Assembly (NCBI RefSeq): GCF_024723255.1
Contig: NZ_JANIAC010000004.1
Span: forward strand, 1-64,000
Direction of reading: 5' to 3'
Origin: Aestuariibaculum sp. M13
Lineage (GTDB): Bacteria > Bacteroidota > Bacteroidia > Flavobacteriales > Flavobacteriaceae
DNA length: 64,000 nt
Shown here: positions 17,325 through 27,312 of the stretch, piece by piece
Layout of the letters: each line of letters opens with the position of its first letter
How positions within the stretch are numbered: the first letter of the stretch is position 1
Translations under genes and position numbers: made by a program
Notes under the pieces: generated by a model
The model's input: only the letters and a program-made list of their open reading frames with translations
What the model was told of the DNA's origin: nothing
Databases searched by the model: none

Positions 17325-18557
17325 ATGGCAAAAGAAGAATTAGAATGTTCGTTTTGTGGTAGAAAAAAGCCAGAAACCAATTTATTAATTGCTGGGTTAG
17401 ATGCTCACATCTGTGACAGATGCATCGAGCAAGCGCATGGTATTGTTTTAGAAGAATCTAAACAGAGTGATACTAGTGATTTATCTGCGGAGCTGAAATT
17501 ACGTAAGCCGCAGCAAATTAAAGCGTTTTTAGACGAATATATTATTGGTCAGAATACAACTAAAAAGGTAATGTCTGTAGCGGTATATAACCACTACAAG
17601 CGTTTATTACAGCCAACAACAAATGACGATATCGATATTCAAAAAAGTAATATTGTTATGGTTGGGCAAACAGGTACAGGTAAAACTTTAATGGCTAAAA
17701 CCATTGCCAGAATGTTAAATGTGCCTTTAGCTATTGTTGATGCGACTGTTTTAACTGAAGCTGGTTATGTTGGTGAAGATGTTGAAAGTATCTTAACACG
17801 TTTATTACAGGCAGCCGATTATAATTTAGAGCGCGCTGAAAAAGGTATTGTTTTTATTGATGAAATCGATAAGATTGCTCGTAAAAGTGATAACCCATCT
17901 ATTACACGTGATGTATCTGGTGAAGGTGTTCAACAGGCTTTATTAAAACTGTTGGAAGGAACCGTGGTTAACGTACCACCAAAAGGCGGACGTAAACACC
18001 CGGATCAAAAATTCATTGAAGTAAATACCGAAAATATCTTATTTATTGCCGGTGGAGCATTCGATGGTATTGAGCGTGTGATTTCTAAACGTTTAAATAT
18101 GCAGGCGGTTGGATATAGCGCATCTATGTCTGATGAGGTAATTGATCAAAATAATTTATTACAGTACATTATTCCGAAAGACTTAAAAGATTTTGGATTA
18201 ATTCCCGAAATTATTGGTCGTTTACCAGTGTTGACTTATATGGATCCGTTAGATGCTGAAACCTTAAGAGCCATTTTAACCGAGCCAAAAAATGCTATTA
18301 TAAAACAATACCAGAAGTTATTTTCGATGGATGATATTGATTTTACGATTACCGATGGTGCTTTAGGGTATATTGTTGATAAAGCTATTGAGTATAAGTT
18401 AGGAGCCAGAGGACTTCGTTCGTTATGCGAGGAGATTTTAACAGATGCGATGTTTGAATTGCCAAGTAGCGACGAAAAAAACTTGAATGTAACTAAAGCG
18501 TACGCTGAAGAAAAATTATCAAAAACAGCCTTAAAAAAACTAAAAGCAGTTTCTTAA
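17325..18557 (+). CDS. clpX: ATP-dependent Clp protease ATP-binding subunit ClpX
   Basis: AAA+ unfoldase that feeds ClpP. An N-terminal zinc-binding domain has Cys8, Cys11, Cys30 and Cys33. Walker A is GQTGTGKT (114-121), Walker B is VFIDEIDKI, and the C-terminal sensor 2 motif is GARGLRS. Length (410 residues) is normal. A clean terminator follows. Confidence 0.97.
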   Translation: MAKEELECSFCGRKKPETNLLIAGLDAHICDRCIEQAHGIVLEESKQSDTSDLSAELKLRKPQQIKAFLDEYIIGQNTTKKVMSVAVYNHYKRLLQPTTNDDIDIQKSNIVMVGQTGTGKTLMAKTIARMLNVPLAIVDATVLTEAGYVGEDVESILTRLLQAADYNLERAEKGIVFIDEIDKIARKSDNPSITRDVSGEGVQQALLKLLEGTVVNVPPKGGRKHPDQKFIEVNTENILFIAGGAFDGIERVISKRLNMQAVGYSASMSDEVIDQNNLLQYIIPKDLKDFGLIPEIIGRLPVLTYMDPLDAETLRAILTEPKNAIIKQYQKLFSMDDIDFTITDGALGYIVDKAIEYKLGARGLRSLCEEILTDAMFELPSSDEKNLNVTKAYAEEKLSKTALKKLKAVS

Positions 18558-18578
18558 GACTTCCATAATTTTACACAT

Positions 18579-18608
18579 AAAAAAACCACGCTATTAGCGT
18601 GGTTTTTT
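18579..18608 (+). terminator. Terminator after clpX
   Basis: AAAAACCACGCT (18581-18592) pairs with AGCGTGGTTTTT (18596-18607) over a 3-base loop, with a flanking A run and T run so it can work on both strands. The rest of the gap to 18789 shows no gene. Confidence 0.85.
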
Positions 18609-18789
18609 ATTTTTTATGGATATTAATTAATATAAGGGTATATTTTGGTAACGTTTTGTTTTCAAATTTTAAATAAATATAGACTTATTAACAATCTATG
18701 CAAAACCCTTTTTCCTCTTTTAGATTATAAGATGAAATACTCGACTAAAGACTTTGTGTAAAACCTTTCGTCGGTAATTTTGGTATAAT

Positions 18790-20307
18790 CTAACTGGCAT
18801 TTAATTTTAGTAACTCTTCAAGATAATCTCGAGTGTTAGATAGTCGTGGCACTTTATGTTGACCTCCTAATTTATTGTTTTGTTTTAGCCAGTCGTAAAA
18901 TAGGTTTTCACGAGCCACATTAATCTTTGGCTTGTTAAGGGTAATGTTGTTAAAACGCTTGGCTTCATAATCAGAATTTAATGCTTTTAAAGCATCGTCG
19001 AACAGTTCGTTAAACTGCTCGATATTTCTGGGAAGTCTTTTAAATTCAATTAACCATTCGTGAGCACCTTTTTCTTTGCCTTCCATAAAAACAGGCGCAG
19101 CTGTAAAGTCTACAATTTCGGCTTCGGTATCTTTACACACTTGTTTCAAGGCATTTTCAGCATTTTCAATAATCAACTCTTCACCAAAAACATTTATGTG
19201 ATGTTTGGTTCTTCCGGAGATTTTTATGCGATAAGGACTTAAAGAGGTGAAACGAACCGTGTCTCCAACTTTATAGCGCCATAATCCAGCATTGGTGGTA
19301 ATGATAATCGCGTAGTTTTTGCCGAGTTCTACTTCACTTAAAGGAATGGCTTTTTCTTCCGTAGTTGCGTAAACATCCATTGGGATAAACTCGTAAAAAA
19401 TACCATAATCTAACATGAGTAACAATTCGTTAGAATCGTTTTTATCCTGAATGGCAAAAAAGCCTTCCGAAGCATTGTAAATTTCGTAGTATTTAAATCC
19501 ACTTTTTGGAAGTATACTTTGGTATTGGTCTACATAAGGCGTAAAGCTCACACCACCATGAAAATAAACTTCCAGATTGGGCCAGACTTCGTGTAAATTA
19601 CCTTTTCCTGTAGTTTCTAAAACATTGTTTAAAAGTACTAACATCCATGAAGGGACACCAGCAAGACTCGTTACATTTTCAAAGCGGGTTTCATCAACAA
19701 TGGCTTGCATTTTGTATTCCCAATCACTCATTAAAGAAACTTTATTGCAAGGCGTACTACTAAACTCTGCCCAAAAGGGCATATTGTCAATTAAGATGGC
19801 AGATAAGTCGCCAAATGCGGTGCCATTTTCTTTGTATAACTGTTTGCTTCCGCCCAAGCGTAAACTTTTACCTGTGAATAATTGTGACTCTTCGTTGTTA
19901 TTCAGGTACATGCAAAGTAAATCTTTACTGGCTGCGTAGTGGCAGTCTTCTAAAGATTCTTCGCTAACCGGAATGAATTTGCTTTTTGCTCGGGTTGTTC
20001 CGCTCGATTTGGCATACCATTTTATTGGTGTTGGCCAGAACAGATTCGACTCGCCTTTCATGGAACGCTGAATAATATCCTGCCAGCCGTCGTAGTTTTT
20101 AATAGGAACGCGCTCGGTAAAGGTTTGATAGTTTTTTATTGAAGCAAAATCGTATTGTTTGCCTATTTGGGTGTCTTTAGCAAAATCTAAAAGACTAAGC
20201 AATAATTCATTCTGTACCTCGTTGGGATGTTTTAAAAACAAATCAATTTGTTGGAATCGTTTTTTTAAAAACCAGGAAGCAATGGAATTAACTATCGTAA
20301 TTGGCAT
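18790..20307 (-). CDS. GH3 auxin-responsive promoter family protein (acyl-adenylating enzyme-like)
   Basis: A 505-residue member of the GH3 family in the ANL adenylating superfamily. In plants GH3 enzymes join amino acids to jasmonate or auxin; the bacterial members have no known substrate. Seen here: the phosphate-binding loop AKSSGTTRAKSKFIPVS, the motif YYEIYNASEGFFAIQ, and LWRYKVGDTVRFTS, which match the three ATP/AMP motifs. So it probably activates a carboxylic acid as an AMP ester. It is monocistronic and divergent from the DUF2797 gene. Confidence 0.88.
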   Translation of the reverse strand: MPITIVNSIASWFLKKRFQQIDLFLKHPNEVQNELLLSLLDFAKDTQIGKQYDFASIKNYQTFTERVPIKNYDGWQDIIQRSMKGESNLFWPTPIKWYAKSSGTTRAKSKFIPVSEESLEDCHYAASKDLLCMYLNNNEESQLFTGKSLRLGGSKQLYKENGTAFGDLSAILIDNMPFWAEFSSTPCNKVSLMSDWEYKMQAIVDETRFENVTSLAGVPSWMLVLLNNVLETTGKGNLHEVWPNLEVYFHGGVSFTPYVDQYQSILPKSGFKYYEIYNASEGFFAIQDKNDSNELLLMLDYGIFYEFIPMDVYATTEEKAIPLSEVELGKNYAIIITTNAGLWRYKVGDTVRFTSLSPYRIKISGRTKHHINVFGEELIIENAENALKQVCKDTEAEIVDFTAAPVFMEGKEKGAHEWLIEFKRLPRNIEQFNELFDDALKALNSDYEAKRFNNITLNKPKINVARENLFYDWLKQNNKLGGQHKVPRLSNTRDYLEELLKLNAS

Positions 20308-20445
20308 ATTTTTGAGCTACTATCTTTGAATGCCTAAAATAACATTTTTTTTGTTGAAAAGTAAAAGCAAAATTCACATTTAGATTTATTCTTTAAATGT
20401 TCGTAATTTTGAAGGGAATTACAAAAAACAATAAAAAGAAAGCAG

Positions 20446-21240
20446 ATGACTTACCAAGGGGTTTTAACGAAAATGGAAACAGAATACGCATCGCCTATTC
20501 AATATTATTTAGTGTTTGATAACGACTTTATAAACATGAATCAGTTGTTGGATAAACATATTTCCATCGAGTTTGTTAGATACCAGTGTTTAAACTGCGG
20601 ATTAGATAAGCCTATTTATCGTCAGGGCTTTTGTAAAAGTTGTTTTTTTGATGTGCCTCAGGCTGCCGACTGGATTATGCGTCCGGAATTGAGTACTGCA
20701 CATTTAGGAAAGGAAGATCGGGATTTGGAGTACGAAAAGAAAATGCAGTTACAGCCGCATATTGTGTATCTGGCGAATTCCAGCAGTGTAAAAGTAGGGG
20801 TGACCAGAAAATCTCAGGTGCCTACACGTTGGATAGATCAAGGAGCACATGAAGCCATTGAAATTGTTGAGGTGCCTAACCGTTATCTGGCTGGAATTAC
20901 CGAGGTGGCTTTAAAAGAATACGTATCTGATAAAACCAATTGGCGTACCATGTTAAAAAATGATATAGAAGATGAAAATTTGGTGGAATGGCGAGAGCGT
21001 TTAAAACAATATATCCCAGATGAAGCTAAAGAGTATTTTATTGAGAGCAATTCGGAAACCAATCTGGAGTATCCGGTACATCAATATCCATTAAAACCTA
21101 AAAGTTTAAATTTAGGAAAAACACCAAGTTATCAAGGAGTGTTAAAAGGAATAAAAGGACAATATTTAATTTTTGAAGATCAAACTGTCTTTAATGTGCG
21201 CAGTAATGAAGGTTTGGTAGTGAATATTACTATTCAGTAA
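20446..21240 (+). CDS. DUF2797 domain-containing protein
   Basis: A 264-residue cytoplasmic protein with a zinc-ribbon-like site: Cys48-x2-Cys51 and Cys63-x2-Cys66 (CLNCGLDKPIYRQGFCKSC). After it comes the conserved block LANSSSVKVGVTRKSQVPTRWIDQGA, which recalls a GIY-YIG-type core (VKVGVTR). Nuclease activity is not established for DUF2797, so the role is unknown. The gene is divergent from the GH3-like gene and ends in a bidirectional terminator shared with rpsU. Confidence 0.85.
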   Translation: MTYQGVLTKMETEYASPIQYYLVFDNDFINMNQLLDKHISIEFVRYQCLNCGLDKPIYRQGFCKSCFFDVPQAADWIMRPELSTAHLGKEDRDLEYEKKMQLQPHIVYLANSSSVKVGVTRKSQVPTRWIDQGAHEAIEIVEVPNRYLAGITEVALKEYVSDKTNWRTMLKNDIEDENLVEWRERLKQYIPDEAKEYFIESNSETNLEYPVHQYPLKPKSLNLGKTPSYQGVLKGIKGQYLIFEDQTVFNVRSNEGLVVNITIQ

Positions 21241-21254
21241 TTAAATAATGAAAT

Positions 21255-21286
21255 AAAAAAATCACGCTTTTGGCGTGATTTTTTTA
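21255..21286. terminator. Bidirectional terminator between DUF2797 gene and rpsU
   Basis: AAATCACGC (21259-21267) pairs with GCGTGATTT (21273-21281) and is flanked by an A run and a T run. Convergent genes end on either side. Confidence 0.85.
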
Positions 21287-21305
21287 ATATCCTAAAAGGA
21301 ACGAT

Positions 21306-21500
21306 TTATATATCTTCCTGATCTCTTAAGTTTTGGATATATTCCGCCTTTTGAATTTGACGTCTTCTTTTAACCGATGGTTTTGTGAAAAATTGATTAT
21401 CTCTCAAGTTTTGCATCACCTTAACGTTTCTGTGTTTACGTTTATAGCGTTTCAGTGCGCGTTCAATGTTTTCCCCTTCTTTAATTTCAATTCTTAACAT
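21306..21500 (-). CDS. rpsU: 30S ribosomal protein bS21
   Basis: A 64-residue basic protein with the bS21 pattern (EGENIERALKRYKRK, then a long Arg/Lys-rich helix). In Bacteroidota ribosomes bS21 helps hide the anti-Shine-Dalgarno end of 16S rRNA. The gene follows rpoD by 32 bases and is probably co-transcribed with it. The 20 bases before the ATG (CTCTATAAATAAACTAT) hold no AGGAGG-like sequence. Confidence 0.95.
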   Translation of the reverse strand: MLRIEIKEGENIERALKRYKRKHRNVKVMQNLRDNQFFTKPSVKRRRQIQKAEYIQNLRDQEDI

Positions 21501-21532
21501 ATAGTTTATTTATAGAGTGAGTGTATTCAGGA

Positions 21533-22396
21533 CTATCCCAAATACGTTTTTAAAATTTTACTTTTCGATGTATGCTTTAATCTTCTGATGCCTTTTTCTC
21601 TTATCTGGCGAACGCGTTCGCGTGTTAAATCGAACGTTTTTCCTATTTCGTCTAAACTCATTGGCGGTTGATTGCTCAATCCAAAATTTAAACGAATAAT
21701 GTCGCTTTCTTTTTGCGATAAAGTATCTAAGGCTCTGTTTATTTCTGTACTTAACGATTCATTCATTAAGTATCTATCCGGGTTTGGCGAATCGCCTGCC
21801 GAAACCACATCATATAAATTTGAGGTTTCGCCTTCTTTTAATGGTGCATCCATGGATAGGTGGCGTCCGGAATTCTTCATGGATTGTTTAACATCGCTAA
21901 CGGTTAAATCTAGTTCCTGAGCAATTTCTTCGGCGCTGGGAGCACGCTCGTGTGTCTGTTCTAAAAACGAATAGGCCTTATTAATTTTGTTAATCGAGCC
22001 AATTTTGTTCAAAGGTAATCTAACTATTCGAGATTGTTCGGCTAAAGCTTGAAGAATTGCTTGTCGAATCCACCAAACAGCATACGAAATGAACTTAAAA
22101 CCACGGGTTTCGTCAAAACGCTTGGCTGCTTTTACCAATCCTGCATTCCCTTCATTAATTAAATCGGGTAGGGTAAGCCCCTGATTCTGGTATTGTTTAG
22201 CTACCGAAACAACAAAACGTAAGTTGGCTGTTGTTAACCTGTCTAAAGCCACCTGATCACCTTGTCTGATGCGTTGCGCCAATTCCACTTCTTCATCTGC
22301 TGTAATCAGTGGAATTTTGCTAATATCCTGCAAGTATTTGTCAAGGGATTTAGACTCTCTATTAGTTACTTGTTTTGTGATTTTAAGTTGCCTCAT
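21533..22396 (-). CDS. rpoD: RNA polymerase primary sigma factor
   Basis: Housekeeping sigma-70 factor. The 287-residue protein lacks region 1.1, as is usual in Bacteroidota. Visible are region 1.2 ([24 protein letters not shown]), region 2 with core-binding and melting motifs ([17 protein letters not shown], then [13 protein letters not shown]), region 3, and region 4 with the -33-contacting helix-turn-helix ([17 protein letters not shown]). This is the factor expected to read the TTTG/TAnnTTTG promoters seen in this window. It is transcribed with rpsU. Confidence 0.95.
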   Translation of the reverse strand: MRQLKITKQVTNRESKSLDKYLQDISKIPLITADEEVELAQRIRQGDQVALDRLTTANLRFVVSVAKQYQNQGLTLPDLINEGNAGLVKAAKRFDETRGFKFISYAVWWIRQAILQALAEQSRIVRLPLNKIGSINKINKAYSFLEQTHERAPSAEEIAQELDLTVSDVKQSMKNSGRHLSMDAPLKEGETSNLYDVVSAGDSPNPDRYLMNESLSTEINRALDTLSQKESDIIRLNFGLSNQPPMSLDEIGKTFDLTRERVRQIREKGIRRLKHTSKSKILKTYLG

Positions 22397-22563
22397 TTAT
22401 ACTTTTTTCTGTTTTAAAATATATCTAACCCACATTATAATATTTTAATTGAAAAAAGCAAGGAAACTCACATTTCTTTAACATAAAACCCTTCATTTTG
22501 AGCTAAATACTTCAAATTTGATGAAAATTAAGTCTGTTTTCAGGTGTTTTTTAGAAATTCAAT

Positions 22564-22597
22564 AAAAAAGGCAGGTTTACACAACCTGCCTTTTTTG
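22564..22597. terminator. Terminator between the AsmA-like gene and rpoD promoter region
   Basis: AAAAAAGGCAGGTT pairs with AACCTGCCTTTTTT around a short ACAC loop. Its main user is the leftward AsmA-like gene, which ends at 22620. Confidence 0.85.
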
Positions 22598-22619
22598 AAA
22601 TTTTATTTTATCGATATTT

Positions 22620-25283
22620 TTAATTCACGGTATCTGTTTTTTTCTTTTTGCCTCCTAAAAGACCGCCTAAAACATTCTTAACATTTTCTTTAATCTGTTC
22701 CTGTGAAGTGGCTTTGGTTTCTGCCTCCTGAGTTAAAGTTGAATCTGTACTGGTTGTGGTTTTAGAAGATGAAGTGCTCCCGGTTAATCCGCCTAATAAA
22801 TTATTGAGTTCATTTTTACCTTGACCAATTAATTTTTGTTTTTGAATTTCTGTTAACTGACTCGTTAAATTTTTAACGCCACTTGTTAAGTCGGTTGACA
22901 CCTTCGGGTCTGCATAACTCCCGGAAATATTTGCAGTAATAGGTACCTTAATATCGTTAACTTTACTGTCGTTTATACTGCTGATAAGTTTGTTAATATC
23001 GTTTCCTAAATATTTTGCAGGGACATCAAATACCGCGCTATAAGCCATGGTTTTGTCGAAGCCGTGCGATCCAGAAACTTCAATGGCAATATCCTGATAT
23101 TTAAAGGAGAATGGTTTAACGGTAACTTTTCCGTTAGCAAATTCTAAATAAGCTTTTAAGTCGTTAAAGCTAAATTTATCAAAATCAACAAAACTTAAGG
23201 AGCTTTCCAGTTTGTTTAAAACCTGTGCATTTTGTGGGTCTACTTTTGTAGTTAATAATTCCGCGGCAGCGTCACCAAAAAGGGTATTTAAATTTGGAGT
23301 AAAATCCTGAGTTAAATCGCCTTTTAAATTTAGTTTCGTGTTTAATTTTCCTTGTAAAGCTTTAGCAATAGGAGCGATGCTTTGAAACATATCTAAACCA
23401 GCAAAAGATTCGGCGATATCGAAATTTTCGGCACCTAAATCTAAATTAAATGTTGGTGTTTCGTTTTTTGTAGAAACATTACCTGAAACCGCTAAATTAC
23501 CATTAAACAGTTTTGATGTTAGGTTGTTTAATGTAGCCTGTTGGTCTTTAATCACCAGTGAGCCTTTGACATCTTTCAGTTTTAAATTGTCGTAAGTTAC
23601 ATTCGCTGCATTGGCGTTTATAGTACAATCTAAAAATGCTGGAATTTTTAAACTCTCCGTATTACTTGTGGTTGTTGAGGTTTTTTGTTCTTCTGAAGTT
23701 GTTGTTTCTTCATCGGAAGTCATAAAATCGCTCAGTACAAAATTATTGGAGTTTACATTAAAGTTTCCTTTTAAGGTGCTGTCGCTTAGTAAAAATCCGA
23801 GTAAATTGTTAATTGATCCATTGGCGCTAATATCACTACTTCCTGTGGTTGCATTAAAGTTATTAAGTGTAACCGTTGAAGGATTAAATGTCATATCGGC
23901 TTTTGAAATGCTCACGGGGTTGGCCATGTCTTCGGAAGCGAATTTAAAGTCGGAAACACTCATGGTTCCTGAGCTTTTTATGCGCTCGTAAGCATTGGTT
24001 TCAATGGCATTCACGTCGAACGCGGTGTGGATATTAGCTTTTAAAATACCACTTAATTCCTGATCTAATTGTAACGGATAGGCTTTGGTTAAATTCCCTA
24101 AGTTTAACGTGCCATCAACATTAGCATTAACCAGCATATTTTTGGTTAAATTTTTAATGGTTGCCGACGATTTGAAAACATCTTTATCTATTCTAAAGTT
24201 CAGGGTGTTGATATTTACATAGGTGTCATCAACGTTACCGGTTTCATTTTTAATTTCTGTATTGATAATGATATTTTCAACCGACTTAGGTAAATCTGGA
24301 TATTTAAAGGACGCATTGTTAGAAGTAATGCTGATGTCTAAAGTCGGGATGGTTTCTTCGGTAACCTTTCCTTTCATTATCCCTTTTACTTTAAAATCGC
24401 CTGTAGTTTGCACGTCTTCTATGCTTTTAGAATAGTTTGCCGGAATAACTGCCAGGAAATCTTTAAATGTAGAACCTGGATTTTCAAAAGTAATGTCGAT
24501 ATCCTGACCTTCTTCGATAAGCTGAACAAAACCATGAAATACTAAAGGCAGTTGATTAATAAACGCCTTATTGTCTTTAAATGTGTATTTGCTGTTTTCT
24601 AAATCTAAATCGATTAAAGCATCTAGTTTAATGTGATTGTTGCTTAAGTACGCGGTGCTATCCATGCTAAAACTTACTAAGGCCTCAGTATTGGTGTCCA
24701 GCTCTGAAATAGTTCCTGAAAATGTTCCTTTTCCAGTATGGTTTAATTCTGTAATGCTGAATTGTATTTTAGAACCTTCATCGAAATAGTTAAACGAACC
24801 GTTATTAATGCTGTAGTTTTCAATATCGAAAGCAAAACCACTATCACTGGTTGTTTCTGTTTCTGTTGTTGAGCCGTTGTCTTTTGTAATATAGTAATTG
24901 CTTTTCCCTTCAGTGTTTGTTTTAAGGTTAATCAAAGCATCATCAATTGATATTGAATTTATAGTTAACGGACCATCTTCAGTATTTTTAAATAATTCTT
25001 TAACCGACATGGTAAAGGAAATATTCTTGGTGCTCACCAAGGTGTCGCCTTTAAACGGTTCGAAATTGGTAATCACTAAATCGTTCACTTCAACATGGGC
25101 CTGCGGAAAACTTTTAAGTAAACTCAAACTCACATCACTAAATTCGACATGGGCATTGACATTTTGGTTAATAAAGGTTTTAACCATGTCTTTTATCTGA
25201 CCTTTAAAAGCAAATGGTAACGCTATTAAAATCACTAAAATAATTAGTACAGACAGACCTAAAATTTTTAAAGCTTTCTTCAT
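22620..25283 (-). CDS. AsmA-like family protein
   Basis: An 887-residue envelope protein with one N-terminal membrane helix (about 7-27), followed by a periplasmic region built of repeated beta-rich stretches, as in the AsmA/TamB/YhdP group that bridges inner and outer membranes. Bacteroidota members are linked to lipid transport by homology only. Low-complexity Thr/Ser/Glu segments appear near 525-545 and near the C-terminus (SSSKTTTSTDS), and the protein ends in a basic tail (GGKKKKTDTVN). It stands alone between rpoD and the transporter gene. Confidence 0.85.
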   Translation of the reverse strand: MKKALKILGLSVLIILVILIALPFAFKGQIKDMVKTFINQNVNAHVEFSDVSLSLLKSFPQAHVEVNDLVITNFEPFKGDTLVSTKNISFTMSVKELFKNTEDGPLTINSISIDDALINLKTNTEGKSNYYITKDNGSTTETETTSDSGFAFDIENYSINNGSFNYFDEGSKIQFSITELNHTGKGTFSGTISELDTNTEALVSFSMDSTAYLSNNHIKLDALIDLDLENSKYTFKDNKAFINQLPLVFHGFVQLIEEGQDIDITFENPGSTFKDFLAVIPANYSKSIEDVQTTGDFKVKGIMKGKVTEETIPTLDISITSNNASFKYPDLPKSVENIIINTEIKNETGNVDDTYVNINTLNFRIDKDVFKSSATIKNLTKNMLVNANVDGTLNLGNLTKAYPLQLDQELSGILKANIHTAFDVNAIETNAYERIKSSGTMSVSDFKFASEDMANPVSISKADMTFNPSTVTLNNFNATTGSSDISANGSINNLLGFLLSDSTLKGNFNVNSNNFVLSDFMTSDEETTTSEEQKTSTTTSNTESLKIPAFLDCTINANAANVTYDNLKLKDVKGSLVIKDQQATLNNLTSKLFNGNLAVSGNVSTKNETPTFNLDLGAENFDIAESFAGLDMFQSIAPIAKALQGKLNTKLNLKGDLTQDFTPNLNTLFGDAAAELLTTKVDPQNAQVLNKLESSLSFVDFDKFSFNDLKAYLEFANGKVTVKPFSFKYQDIAIEVSGSHGFDKTMAYSAVFDVPAKYLGNDINKLISSINDSKVNDIKVPITANISGSYADPKVSTDLTSGVKNLTSQLTEIQKQKLIGQGKNELNNLLGGLTGSTSSSKTTTSTDSTLTQEAETKATSQEQIKENVKNVLGGLLGGKKKKTDTVN

Positions 25284-25405
25284 AAATATGGGGTATTATG
25301 TTTTATGAGTAGGTTATAGGTTTAATAATGAGTTACTTTATATACGCAAATGTCACCAGAAAAGTTTGAAACTAAGAATTTTCTTCGTTAAGTTTTTTAT
25401 AAAAA

Positions 25406-26110
25406 TTAAAGCAAAAGAATTTCTTCATTCATCTTTAAATTAAAGCGCTTTCTAAACAGGTAAACGCCTAAATACATAAACGGCGTATCACAAAGTGCAA
25501 CTAATATTTTAAAAAAGAATCCGGACAGGATAAGTCCGAGAAAATTTTCCCATGGAATAATATGAAAAATGCAAAGCAAACCGACAACGGTAAAGGTATC
25601 TACAAATTGAGAAATAAACGTTGAAAAGTTGTTGCGTAACCATAAATGTTTGCCTTTAGTTAAACTTTTCCAGTAATGATAAATTTGAATATCAATAAAC
25701 TGGGCAAAAAGGTAAGCCATCATACTGGCAAAAACGGCGAGTACGGTATTTCCAAAAACCGTTTTAAACATGGTGTCGTCTACAGGAGACCAGCTTGTAG
25801 CAGGTACAATGCTCGAGACGTAAACAATAAGTAGTGAGAATGCCGAAGCAAATATACCGGCAACAACCACTTGATTGGCTCGTTTTTTACCATAAATTTC
25901 ACTGATTAAATCGGTGATTAAAAAGGTAATTGGGTAGGGGAGGATACCCACCGAAATTTCAAATAGTTTCGATCCGAAAATTTCAATATCAAACGGATAC
26001 CAGTAAAAAAACTTCTGAAATATTAAGTTCGAAACCACCAGCGAGGTAATAAATAGAGCCCCTAAAAGCATATAAATACGTTGGGCAGCTAGTTTATCTT
26101 TTAAAGTCAT
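25406..26110 (-). CDS. Queuosine precursor transporter (YhhQ/VUT family)
   Basis: A 234-residue inner-membrane protein with six predicted helices and the YhhQ motifs PYPITFLITDLISEIYGKKRANQVV (split here as two conserved segments) and SQFVDTFTVV. Family members import queuosine precursors such as preQ0 or preQ1 for tRNA modification. No other queuosine gene is near. It diverges from the folK fusion gene. Confidence 0.88.
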   Translation of the reverse strand: MTLKDKLAAQRIYMLLGALFITSLVVSNLIFQKFFYWYPFDIEIFGSKLFEISVGILPYPITFLITDLISEIYGKKRANQVVVAGIFASAFSLLIVYVSSIVPATSWSPVDDTMFKTVFGNTVLAVFASMMAYLFAQFIDIQIYHYWKSLTKGKHLWLRNNFSTFISQFVDTFTVVGLLCIFHIIPWENFLGLILSGFFFKILVALCDTPFMYLGVYLFRKRFNLKMNEEILLL

Positions 26111-26181
26111 GCAATTTGTGAATAAATACGATTAGTAAATATAAAGTAATAAAATTTGTTTTAGTTATTTTGCCGTTACTT

Positions 26182-27312
26182 ATGATGCAACCCACAACAT
26201 TTCATATCGCTTTAGGAAGTAATAAAGGCGATAAACTTAAAAACTTACAGCAGGCGGTAAATTTAATTTATCAGCGTATTGGTGTGATTACTCAGATTTC
26301 TAAAGTGTATGAGTCACCGGCTTTTGGTTTTGAAAGTGACGATTTTTATAATTGTTGTTTAGCGTTGCAAAGCGATTTAGAACCGCAACAAGTTTTAGAT
26401 GTTTTATTGGCTATTGAAATTGAATTGGGGCGTGTAAGAACCAATCCAAATGCTTATGAAGCGCGGACTATAGATTTAGATATTATTCTGGCTGAAGATG
26501 AAATTATTTCTACCGAAACGTTGATTGTGCCGCATCCTGAAATGCAAAAGCGAAAATTTGTGTTGTTGCCGTTGAACGATATTGCAGCAAAGGTTGAACA
26601 TCCGGTTTTAAAAAAGAGCATTGGAGCTTTGTTGGATGAATGTGACGATACTTCGGTTTTAGAGCCTATTGCTGAGGTGTTGCATAACCCGAGCGCGGAT
26701 TTCGATTTTTCAACCTTTAATTATATTGCTATTGAAGGAAACATTGGCGCCGGAAAAACGAGTTTAGCCACTAAAATTTCGAATGATTTTAATGCTAAGC
26801 TCATTTTAGAACGCTTCGCTGATAATCCGTTTTTACCACAGTTTTATAAGGATGCTAGCCGCTATGCGTTTCCGTTAGAGATGTCGTTTTTAGCCGACCG
26901 CTACCAACAAATTAGTGATGATTTATCGCAACTCGAGTTGTTCAAAGACTTTATTGTTAGCGATTACGATGTGTTTAAGTCGCTTATTTTCTCAAAAGTT
27001 ACGTTGCAGGAAGATGAATTTAACCTGTATCGCAAACTATTTTACTTGATGTATAAAGAATTGCGTAAGCCAGATTTGTATGTATATCTCTATCAAAATA
27101 CCGAACGCTTACAGCAAAACATTAAAAAGCGTGGCCGTGATTACGAACAGAATATTGCTGATGAGTATCTTGAAAAAATAAACGCGGGTTATCTGGAATT
27201 TTTAAAAACTCAAACCGATTTTAACGTAAAAATTATTGATGTTTCCAATAAATATTTTGTGAATAATCGCGAAGATTATTTGTGGGTATTACAGGAGATT
27301 TTTTCTAATTAA
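26182..27312 (+). CDS. folK: FolK-deoxynucleoside kinase fusion
   Basis: Two enzymes in one 376-residue chain. Residues 1-150 are 6-hydroxymethyl-7,8-dihydropterin pyrophosphokinase (HIALGSNKGDKLKNL, RTIDLDIILAED, VPHPEMQKRKFVLLPL), which activates the pterin for folate synthesis. Residues 180-376 are a deoxynucleoside kinase with P-loop GNIGAGKT (186-193), a DRYQ-like motif (LADRYQQIS) and the lid KKRGRDYEQ, which phosphorylates deoxynucleosides. The in-frame TTG at 26170 is possible but the paired ATGs at 26182/26185 are preferred. The stop overlaps the convergent lipoprotein gene by four bases. Confidence 0.92.
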   Translation: MMQPTTFHIALGSNKGDKLKNLQQAVNLIYQRIGVITQISKVYESPAFGFESDDFYNCCLALQSDLEPQQVLDVLLAIEIELGRVRTNPNAYEARTIDLDIILAEDEIISTETLIVPHPEMQKRKFVLLPLNDIAAKVEHPVLKKSIGALLDECDDTSVLEPIAEVLHNPSADFDFSTFNYIAIEGNIGAGKTSLATKISNDFNAKLILERFADNPFLPQFYKDASRYAFPLEMSFLADRYQQISDDLSQLELFKDFIVSDYDVFKSLIFSKVTLQEDEFNLYRKLFYLMYKELRKPDLYVYLYQNTERLQQNIKKRGRDYEQNIADEYLEKINAGYLEFLKTQTDFNVKIIDVSNKYFVNNREDYLWVLQEIFSN

